Positions 1-7,300 of a DNA stretch of 8,545 bases are shown piece after piece. Numbering within the stretch: the first letter of the stretch is position 1; each line of letters opens with the position of its first letter. The translations under genes were made by a program, and so were the position numbers. The stretch lies in the NCBI GenBank assembly GCA_034678805.1, contig JAXDBN010000180.1, positions 1-8,545 on the forward strand, read 5' to 3'. Under the pieces are notes generated by a model. That model was not told where the DNA came from. It made no database searches and saw only the letters and a list, made by a program, of their open reading frames with translations. The stretch comes from PHAA01 sp034678805. Lineage in GTDB: Bacteria; Bacillota; Syntrophomonadia; Syntrophomonadales; Syntrophomonadaceae.

Positions 1-1022
1 CTTAACATGGACAATACCGCCACCGCCATAAACAGTTTGCGGAACCAGCCCGGGTTGCTGAGGGAAACGATGTCGACCCCGGCCATATCACTGAACAGGC
101 ATTCCCGTACCCCTTTGAAACTGACCATATACAGGCCCTGAGGGGTGAGCTCGATCCGGTAGGAGGCATACCAGGCGTTGTAATATAACAGTACTATACT
201 GAATATCGCCATAAACCACATGAAGGCGGTAACCGGCCACATCCCGGTAATGGCCTGGGTGGTCCCCCCATTTATCAGGAAGGGCAAACCGTAAAAGGGC
301 AGCAGAAGGATGACCGCAGCCAGGTCACCGGCCAGCATACTGCCGCTGGAATAGGCCACCTCCTCAGGCTGTTTTTTGCGGCGGGGCAGTAATATGTATA
401 ACAGCAAACCTAAAGCCATCACGACTATGCCGCCGGTACGATACGGGTGATAGAGCCACCCTGGCGCCACTCGAAATGGGGAGGACATGGCCCCGACGCT
501 GGTGCTGTAATCCTGGTACCGCAATTCCAGGTAAATGGTCTGCCCGCCCTGGGTCGTGCTGACGTATGCGTATTTGTTGTCTTCCGGGAGCAATCCCCAC
601 TGGGCGAAGGGAATCTCATCCGGTTTGAAATAGACCGCGGTGGGCAGGGCCGGGTACCAGTAATCGTCCCGGATATCATCCCCGACCCGGTCACCATAGG
701 CTGAGCGGCCGTATTCACCATTGCTGGCCAGGCTTACCTGCTTAAAAAAGGTGTCCCAGCGGTCGCTGTCCACCACCCGCATCTGACCGCCGGTTTTTTC
801 CCTGATATACTCATCCAGGGGCAGAGCATTGAGCCGCTTTTCTTCCTGGGTCACGAAGCCGCTGTAAGACTTCAATTCATCCGCCTGCTCCTGTTTCCAG
901 TCTATGGCCGTTACCCCGATCATGGCCGGGGCGACATAGAAAAACAAGGGTAATCCGACCAGAATACCCAACAGCAGGGCCAGGCGCCGCCACAATTCTT
1001 TTTTACCCGATGCAATCGGCAT
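1..1022 (-). CDS. Multi-pass membrane protein with outer domain and PH-like segment (partial, C-terminus beyond left edge)
   Basis: The frame is open for 340 codons from an ATG at 1022 to the left edge, so the C-terminus is missing. Seen in the translation: a basic N-terminus (KKELWRR) followed by a hydrophobic helix at about residues 13-40; a polar, Tyr/Asp-rich domain at about 41-196, probably outside the cell; then three hydrophobic stretches at about 206-222, 237-260 and 267-287. After the last helix comes a segment (YRIELTPQGLYMV, then a short linker and F-SDMAGV) that reads like the first strands of a bacterial PH-like domain, where a strand with 'Thr-x-x-Gly-Leu' precedes the 'dI..v' strand. 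That resemblance is by eye only. It is the last visible gene of the operon, 49 bases after the zinc-ribbon membrane protein, so the two may act together at the envelope. Function is unknown. The coding frame is well supported by length, RBS and membrane pattern. Confidence 0.82.
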   Translation of the reverse strand, partial: MPIASGKKELWRRLALLLGILVGLPLFFYVAPAMIGVTAIDWKQEQADELKSYSGFVTQEEKRLNALPLDEYIREKTGGQMRVVDSDRWDTFFKQVSLASNGEYGRSAYGDRVGDDIRDDYWYPALPTAVYFKPDEIPFAQWGLLPEDNKYAYVSTTQGGQTIYLELRYQDYSTSVGAMSSPFRVAPGWLYHPYRTGGIVVMALGLLLYILLPRRKKQPEEVAYSSGSMLAGDLAAVILLLPFYGLPFLINGGTTQAITGMWPVTAFMWFMAIFSIVLLYYNAWYASYRIELTPQGLYMVSFKGVRECLFSDMAGVDIVSLSNPGWFRKLFMAVAVLSML

Positions 1023-1028
1023 CATTAA

Positions 1029-1035
1029 TCCTCCT
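1029..1035 (-). promoter_or_regulatory. Ribosome binding site of the partial membrane protein
   Basis: The minus strand reads AGGAGGATTAATGATG. Two in-frame ATG codons follow the Shine-Dalgarno core AGGAGG, at 1025 and 1022. The spacing is 4 bases to the first and 7 to the second, which favours 1022 as the start. The alternative adds only one Met. Confidence 0.75.
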
Positions 1036-1071
1036 CGCAACCGATGATGTAAACGCTGTCCCTACTGGATT

Positions 1072-2232
1072 TTAGCTCTGGGTCCGATCGTCCTTGATAA
1101 TGGCGTAGTTGGGGGACCACTTCTTGACTGTGGCCGCTGCCTGAGCAGGGTCAATGGTGGTGATAGCGGTCATTTTATAATAATCGTCCTTGCCCCCCGG
1201 ATTTTTGACCGCCACTATCCCCTTCCCGGGAGCATAGTAGGTGAGAGCCTGGTAATCCACGCCCCGGTTGTCTTCATGTACAATCAGGCAGTTCTCGATG
1301 ACTGTAAAACCCAAGTCCAGGTTTACCCCCATATCCATCACCTTCCAGGTGATCTGGCCTGACTCATCCTGGTAGTTCCAGGTCTGGCCCACGGTGAGGT
1401 TGTTTTTCAGGACCGGGAAGATCTCATCGGGGGTGTTGTCCAGGATGTAATAAGTCCCGTCGGCCCGTTCCACATAATGAAAGCCGTAACCGAAAGCCTC
1501 CCCCTGATCGACCCCGGTTTCCACCTCGCTGACCCGTACTGCCTGGTGGGACACCACTTTAGCACTGGTCCGCTTCACCACGCCTACGGTGCCGTCCGGG
1601 TAGTTGACCAAAGCCGTGATCTCAAGGCCTGGTTCGGACAAATAAGTGGCTGCTCGGGACAGATCAACCTGGGGGACGGTCTGGGCAGGTGTGCCGGGTA
1701 TATTCTGCCCTCCTGCAGGGGCGGCCGGACTGCCAGTCTGCTGGGTCACCGCCGCTCCTGGTACACTAGTTTTCCCGTCTGGCTGCTCCTTGGAGAGCCA
1801 CCAGTACACTCCTCCTCCGCCCAGGAAAAGGACTGCCAACAAAGCCAACATTATCAGCATCGCATTCTGGTTGCCCCCGCTGCCGCGGCCTATCTCCCCG
1901 GTCCCGGGACTACGGCCGGAATGTGGTGGCTGGCTGCCCCCGGGCATCTGGGCAGAACCCGTTGCCGCAGTTTGGGGTGACATTGCCATCCCACCCGGGG
2001 GTGGAGTTTGCGCTGCCGTCGACGGCGGAGCCGCGGCTGGGGAATTTTGTGGAACAGCAGTTGCCGGTTTTGGGCCGGATGACTGAGCCGGCGGTTCCTG
2101 CTGAGTTTGCGGGGCAGACTGGCGTGAATCCCCGGCCTTTATCGACTTGGTATCAAAACCGCAATCACCGCAGAAACGGTCCCCGGGCACCAAGGGGGCT
2201 CCGCATCCGGGACAAAATTTCAATTCGCTCAT
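1072..2232 (-). CDS. Zinc-ribbon, single-pass membrane protein with C-terminal outer domain
   Basis: The 386-residue product begins with a four-cysteine zinc ribbon (C7, C10, C21, C24; CPGC then CGDC with ten residues between the pairs). A long Pro/Gln/Ala/Gly-rich linker covers about 28-122. One hydrophobic helix lies at about 124-146 and ends in Trp-Trp-Leu-Ser-Lys. A second Pro/Gly/Gln-rich spacer leads to a folded domain at about 190-360 with 'VGQTWNY', 'ENCLIVHE' and 'YYAPGKGIVAV'. This last pattern is typical of secreted beta-rich domains in Firmicutes lipoproteins and membrane proteins. The expected topology is ribbon inside and C-terminal domain outside. Zinc ribbons of this kind usually act as small structural or protein-binding modules, not enzymes. 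The start is fixed by AAGGAAGT eight bases upstream. It lies in the middle of a same-strand run, and its ribbon mirrors the C-terminal ribbon of the preceding gene. The exact role is unknown. Confidence 0.92.
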   Translation of the reverse strand: MSELKFCPGCGAPLVPGDRFCGDCGFDTKSIKAGDSRQSAPQTQQEPPAQSSGPKPATAVPQNSPAAAPPSTAAQTPPPGGMAMSPQTAATGSAQMPGGSQPPHSGRSPGTGEIGRGSGGNQNAMLIMLALLAVLFLGGGGVYWWLSKEQPDGKTSVPGAAVTQQTGSPAAPAGGQNIPGTPAQTVPQVDLSRAATYLSEPGLEITALVNYPDGTVGVVKRTSAKVVSHQAVRVSEVETGVDQGEAFGYGFHYVERADGTYYILDNTPDEIFPVLKNNLTVGQTWNYQDESGQITWKVMDMGVNLDLGFTVIENCLIVHEDNRGVDYQALTYYAPGKGIVAVKNPGGKDDYYKMTAITTIDPAQAAATVKKWSPNYAIIKDDRTQS

Positions 2233-2240
2233 ATCGATTC

Positions 2241-2248
2241 ACTTCCTT
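2241..2248 (-). promoter_or_regulatory. Ribosome binding site of the zinc-ribbon membrane protein
   Basis: AAGGAAGT on the minus strand, eight bases before the ATG at 2232. It is weaker than the AGGAGG sites of its neighbours but correctly spaced, and it supports the annotated start. Confidence 0.65.
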
Positions 2249-2256
2249 ATTAAATC

Positions 2257-2275
2257 GGTTATCTTATCGATAGCC
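2257..2275 (-). other. Small hairpin in the leader between two operon genes
   Basis: Inverted repeat GGCTATC / GATAACC on the minus strand: seven pairs including one G-U, with a five-base loop. It sits just upstream of the ribosome binding site of the zinc-ribbon membrane gene, inside the largest gap in the window (2233-2381). No T-run follows, so it is not an intrinsic terminator. It could be an mRNA processing or translation-tuning structure, or chance. Confidence 0.25.
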
Positions 2276-2381
2276 AACAGATCCAATCCCCGCCCCAGGG
2301 AGATAAGAACTGTACAGCTCCCGGTCACGATTGCTAACCGTCAGGTGGGGTTAAAACTCCATCTGCAGTCAAGATCTCAGT

Positions 2382-3497
2382 TTATATGGGCGTTCCGCAT
2401 TTGGTACAGAATTTCTTACCTGGTTTCAATTCCGCACCGCATTGACCGCAGAACCGGGCTTTGGCTGCCTGCTCTGCGCCTTCTTGGTTCTTGGCTGCAT
2501 CGGTGCCGCCTGCCTGGGTCAGGGCCGCCAGCCAGTTGGTCATTTGACCAGCCAGTTCATACCCTGTCAGGGCCTGGTGGCTGAAACGGGTCTGTCCTTC
2601 CGGGCCGGTTTCAAATGAGAATAAGTGGTTGCTGAACGCGGTAGCCGCCAGGAATACCCGGGACAGGTTCTTTACCTGCCCCTGCACCAGGGCAGTCGCC
2701 TGCCAGCCGGTGGAACTCATCCAGGGCCCGATAAATTCCGTCCCCATCAGCCGGGAACGTTCGGCCAGGGTAAGCACCTCTTCTTGACTGGTGACGAAGC
2801 CCGCTTCTTCGAGCTTTTTCAGATGCTCTGGCTTCAGGGCTATCTTGCTGCCCCGCAGCCCTGGGGTCAATTCGAACATGGTGGGCAGCAGCCAGCGTTT
2901 ATCGCCGCTGGCCAGGGATTTTTTCAGCAGCTTCACATAATTCGCAGTGGTCACCGATAAATCCACCAATCCCCGGTATTCCAACATACTTTCCAAATAG
3001 AAGCGACGATAAAGATCCACACTGTGCAGGGCACAGATCAGGACTTCGGTTTCCTGCAGTCCGGCGAACACTGCCGGATAATCCTCCATACCAGTGGCGG
3101 CATAAACACTGGTCCACCATTGAACAAATGATTGCTGATCCGGAAAATAAAGGAGCAGAATGTGGCCTTCAACGTTGACCAACTGGGCCAATACCGATTG
3201 GTCTTCCCGGCTCAGCATGACATAATATTTATCCTCAGCGGCCGTATTGCCGCCGGTATGAAACATCACCCTGATGTCCGGCTCCAGCAATTGCCGCCCG
3301 ATCTTCTGGCACAAGGAGCTTTCCGCCAGGGCCTTGAACCAGGGCGAGGGACTGCTGACTGCCGCCTGTTGGGCATTGTATTGAAAAACCGCTAATTGGT
3401 TGCCGGCTGCCCCCGAGCGTCTGAACAGATGATCAACATCACCGGGAACCAGCTTAAATACCTCCGCGTTGCTGAGTTTATTCTGTTTATACTCCAT
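2382..3497 (-). CDS. Hypothetical protein with C-terminal zinc ribbon
   Basis: The product is 371 residues from the ATG at 3497. An upstream in-frame ATG at 3524 exists, but the segment between the two contains the AGGGAGG ribosome binding site, so the inner start is better. The body (about 10-330) is soluble with no clear membrane helix. It looks like alternating alpha/beta: a motif 'LLEPDIRVMFHTG' followed by strands ('YYVMLS', 'GHILLLYFPD') at about 79-129, and a helical, winged-helix-like stretch at about 228-262 ('LKPEHLKKLEEAGF'). The strand pattern is loosely like EspG-type chaperones of type VII secretion; this is a weak resemblance by eye and not a call. A Gly/Ala/Gln linker (about 330-347) leads to a zinc ribbon at the extreme C-terminus (C350, C353, C364, C367). 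It lies 34 bases after the preceding gene. Possible roles are adaptor or chaperone for the large effector-like protein; function is not established. Confidence 0.9.
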   Translation of the reverse strand: MEYKQNKLSNAEVFKLVPGDVDHLFRRSGAAGNQLAVFQYNAQQAAVSSPSPWFKALAESSLCQKIGRQLLEPDIRVMFHTGGNTAAEDKYYVMLSREDQSVLAQLVNVEGHILLLYFPDQQSFVQWWTSVYAATGMEDYPAVFAGLQETEVLICALHSVDLYRRFYLESMLEYRGLVDLSVTTANYVKLLKKSLASGDKRWLLPTMFELTPGLRGSKIALKPEHLKKLEEAGFVTSQEEVLTLAERSRLMGTEFIGPWMSSTGWQATALVQGQVKNLSRVFLAATAFSNHLFSFETGPEGQTRFSHQALTGYELAGQMTNWLAALTQAGGTDAAKNQEGAEQAAKARFCGQCGAELKPGKKFCTKCGTPI

Positions 3498-3505
3498 TTT
3501 TACGC

Positions 3506-3512
3506 CCTCCCT
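3506..3512 (-). promoter_or_regulatory. Ribosome binding site deciding the start at 3497
   Basis: AGGGAGG on the minus strand, eight bases before the ATG at 3497. It falls inside the nine codons between the upstream in-frame ATG (3524) and this one, which argues that those codons are leader and not protein. Confidence 0.75.
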
Positions 3513-3531
3513 TGTGCCCATCACGAGCCAA

Positions 3532-4317
3532 TCAATAAATTTCCCCGCTCCATGCCCGGCCCCGCTCTATCCTCTGCAACTGTCGGCTTCCATCCAAACC
3601 CAGATAGGGACAGCCAGTAGTTCCGCTTTGTATGGTCAAGGTCTGGTCGCCGGGTGCGATCCACAACAACTGGCCGCCCTCGATCCAAGGTTCCAGGTGG
3701 AAATCATAATCACTGCAGCTGACCAGGCTTTCTCCCCAGCGCAGCATATTGTAGCGGTCTACAAAAGTATAATATTTGGTGCCCCAGGTGTTGATCCTTT
3801 CCACCCCGGTTTGATCCCCAGACGCGAAATAAGCAATGGGATAACCCTGATGGGGTCCGATCCGAACCGAGGAGATGACCGCCTTTATCCCGGGAATGGT
3901 CAGCAGACGAGGCAGCACCCCCGGTACCCCGGGCCCAGGTTTGCATAAGAACGGGGCGTATTCCAGCGGTTGTTCCAAGTGCACCGCACCATCCAGGGCA
4001 AAGTAGGTGACCGGCAGGCTTTCCAGCCCACGCACCGGGGCGTCGTAATTCCACCATAATCCATCCAGGCCACCAACGTCGATGGAGTGGAACAGGACTT
4101 CACCGCTTAAAGGGCAACGTGAAAGGGCCAGGGAGGGCAGATGTTCGGCGTAAACGTCCCTCATGTCTGCCAATTGTATCTGCAGCGTCTCCATTTGGTC
4201 AGTCAGGGTTTCGGATTCGGCCGAAGCCGGATCCATATCCAGTTGGCGCCATTTGTCCAATCGGGCAAAATATTGATTCAAGAATGCGGTTCTTTCTTCC
4301 CCTTCCATGGTAATCAC
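3532..4317 (-). CDS. Hypothetical soluble protein, translationally coupled to the large repeat protein (candidate immunity or accessory protein)
   Basis: The product is 261 residues. It starts at a GTG (4317) that overlaps the stop of the preceding gene as GTGA, with GGAGG nine bases upstream inside the end of that gene. An in-frame ATG at 4308 would sit 18 bases from the same site, so GTG is preferred. Residues about 12-58 are helical and charged, possibly a short coiled coil. From residue 68 the protein is Trp/Gly/Pro-rich and conserved-looking: CPLSGEVLFHSID, GLDGLWWNYD, PVTYFALDGAVHL, 'LPRLLTIPGIKAVISS', 'GYPIAYFA', 'DYDFHLEPWIEGGQLLWIAPGD', split here into short pieces, and CPYL at 236. 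There is no signal peptide or membrane segment, so it is probably cytosolic. The overlap with a toxin-like gene is what one expects for an immunity or dedicated partner protein, but nothing in the sequence itself proves that role. The fold was not recognised. Confidence 0.88.
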   Translation of the reverse strand: MITMEGEERTAFLNQYFARLDKWRQLDMDPASAESETLTDQMETLQIQLADMRDVYAEHLPSLALSRCPLSGEVLFHSIDVGGLDGLWWNYDAPVRGLESLPVTYFALDGAVHLEQPLEYAPFLCKPGPGVPGVLPRLLTIPGIKAVISSVRIGPHQGYPIAYFASGDQTGVERINTWGTKYYTFVDRYNMLRWGESLVSCSDYDFHLEPWIEGGQLLWIAPGDQTLTIQSGTTGCPYLGLDGSRQLQRIERGRAWSGEIY

Positions 4318-7300
4318 TGCCTGACTCCTCCTTTCCAGTAACTGGTGGTCCAGCCACCCTTGCTCCCCTGCAGGGGATTGTAGGTGTTGAGCGGTTGGCC
4401 TCCTTCATTATGCCCGTTAAGGATCTTTTGATCGATCCCTTCAGCGATCTGCCGGGGCGACTGCGCCCCGGGGGGAGCGCCGTCCGGCACCTTGTCCGAC
4501 AGTCCAGAATAATCCCAGCCGACATGTTCAGGATGTTGGGTAGCCCCCAGTGACTGCAAATCTCGGTTGATCTGTTGGTTGACCAGGGGCGAAACCGGTT
4601 CGCCGGTTACCGCATCCACAAATGCGAAGGCGTCATGGTCGCCGGCATAGGGCTTCATGGTCTGGCTGTTATAAATCACCCCAGTATTCTTGTCCCAGAA
4701 GATCTTGCCTTCTTGCTCCAGGTGGTGGAGTTTTTCCACCTGATCGGTATATTCGGTCACTCGCTGTTTATGGCGCTTCTGCAGTTCCTGCCAGTGCTCG
4801 CCGCTCATACCTTCCGGCTTGGCGGCCGGCAGCGGGGCTGGCTTCTTGCAGGCCACGGTACCGCTGTATTCCTTCGGATAACCTAGTTCCACATCATAGT
4901 CATTAATGGTCTTGGTTTTTAGCATCTCCGGTTTGGGATGGGCCTTGCCGGTCTCCAGCCACTTCTTGGCTTCCGGGTTGGTGGGCCGCATCTGAGCCTT
5001 AACTCCGTAACGGTCGCTGACCATCTGAATCGCCTTCTGGTCCCGGGCCGGCATTCCCCGTAAATCTGGGGGCTGCCCGGCATCCTTAAAGCTGCTGTTG
5101 TCGATTTTCAGTCCCGGGGTTTCGGTGCTGACATGGGGGCCCGGGGTTCTCTTGGCAGCGGCATCCGCAGCCTCATCTGCTGCTCCAGCAGCCTTCTTGC
5201 CAGCACCCTCGGCAGCTTCATCGGCAGTGCCCGCAGCTTTTTTGCCGGGGATTTCAGCGCTATCTGGTCCATCGGCTCCCCCAGCGCCTTTAGCGGCATC
5301 TGTATCCCGGCCGCCTTTGCGTACACTGTCTGCCATCTCATCACTGCTGCCAGCCGCTGTCTTGCCGGTTCCTCCGGCAATTTCATCGGCGCTGCCCTTG
5401 GCAGCTTTGCCCCCGGCGGCCATATCATCAGCACCGCGGGACGCCTTTTTCGCCGCTGCCTCAGCCGCCTCGTCGCCGGTCCCGGCCACTGTTTTTTTTG
5501 CTGCCTTGGCTGCTTTTTCGGCCGCTTCCCCGGCTGCATCCCCGCCTAGTTCCGCCAACCTTTTTTCCATCTGTTTGATTGTTTTTTCCGCACTCTCAGC
5601 ACCAACCAAACCCAAGCCCCGGCTGGCCAATTGATCGGCCTTCATGATCTTCAACAGATTCCGTTCCACCATCTCCGCTGCCTCTTTGGTCAGATTGGGG
5701 AAGGTATCTGCCACTACCTTGCCCACCTTGCCGATCGCACCGCCGGCCAGGTCGCCGCCTATCTCCTCCAGCACCAGTTGTTTGATGGCGCCGGTAAAGG
5801 CCTCAGTTCCCTCTTTGCCGCTGTCGACCGCAGTCTTGATCCTATGCATGGCTTCCGCCACCGTAAATATCCCTTCGGTAGCGCCGCCGGTAGCTGCGCC
5901 GATGGCAATCCGTGCCCCCATCCCCAGCCAGGAGGTATTGCCTTCCGCATCCTCCCCGGTGACCACTTCCTTGCCCGTATCCACGGCCGCTTTACCCATA
6001 GAATTAAGGTCCTTGTACCAGGGGTCTTCTTCCCAGCGCTGGCCAGTATCCGCTGCGGTTTTGCCCTCGATGCGGTTGCCGATGATTTTCTTTAGTTGTC
6101 CCATGCGATCCTCATCGACGTCTTTACCAGCCAGCATATCATTCTTCAGGTCCTGTATGGCTTTGTCCATGTCACCCGGGCCGCCCTTTTCGCCGATACC
6201 GTATTTGTCGGCCGCCTTCTGCATGTTCTCCAGGTTCTTCCACTTGCCCAAGGCTTCATCTATGGCCTGGCTGTTGGCATCCTGGCGGTTGCCCATCTTC
6301 TCAAGCTCGGCAGCTGACCACTTCTGGTCATCGGCCACCTGGTCCTGCCATTTGTTGAAATCATTTATATAGGAACCCAAATCCTCATCCCGAACCTTGC
6401 CGCCGGTTAAAATGTTCTCCCATTCTCCGGTTTGACCGTTGTATTCCAATGGATAGTCGCGGCCATCTTTGCCAGGCAGGGTAATGGTATCTCCGTGCTT
6501 GGGTCCGCTCACCGGAGGCATATCCAAGGTTACAGGGTTATCCCCTTCCGGGCCGGTCATCCCGCTCTCTGGCGGGGTGCCAGCGGTGGCGGGAATGTCT
6601 TCTTCCGGAATTGGCGCCCCCGTGCCTGTCTGGCCTTCCGGCGCAACCTCAGTGGTCTTGCCGAGATCGTGGTTTTCCAGAGTGTTCATGGGGTCTTCTG
6701 GGCCGATCACACCGGTCCCCTCGGTGGTTGGCGGAACTGGTTTGTCTGCTTCCGGCTTGGGTATTTCGTCGGTCCATGCCTTGGGTCCATATTTTTCGGC
6801 GGTTTTCGGATAGGGTTCTCCCAATGGCGGTTTAGTGGGCTTCCAGGTATCGGCCAGGTTCCTTCCGCCGATCACATTCCCATTAGCATCCAACTCCACT
6901 TCAACACTGATTCTCACCTCTGAATCAGCGGTAAACGGATTTTTATGATCTACGGTGGTGACATCGAAAGGATTGTCCTTGTAGGGATTTTCACTCCAGT
7001 GCCGGCCGCTGCGATCGTAACCATCGGCATTATAGCCGCTCCAATGGAAACCATTCTTGTCATAGCCCTGCCGGTTATAACCCCAGGGGTCAAATCCATC
7101 CCGGTTGTAGCCTTTGTAATCGAATCCTTCCAAATCATAGCCGTCCTTGTCATAACCGTCTTTGTTGAAGCCATCTTTGCTATAGCCGTATTCATCGTTG
7201 CCATCGCGCTGGCGGCCGTCTTTATTGAAGCCGTCCCGGTCATAACCGTCTTGGTCGAATCCATTTTTGTCGAAACCGGCCCGATTATAGCCGTTCTGGT

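Noticed and set aside
2249..2290. Promoter for the zinc-ribbon membrane gene (TTGGCT, 17 bases, TTTAAT on the minus strand)
   Set aside because: The predicted transcript start would fall in or after the ribosome binding site, leaving no usable leader; the -35 match is weak.
3498..3524. Upstream ATG at 3524 as start of the 371-residue protein
   Set aside because: The nine extra codons contain the AGGGAGG site of the ATG at 3497, and no comparable site precedes 3524.
5098..5634. Plus-strand Ala/Ser/Pro-rich open frame of 178 codons
   Set aside because: Antisense to the Ala/Lys/Asp-rich stretch of the giant protein; a low-complexity G+C-rich shadow without a ribosome binding site.
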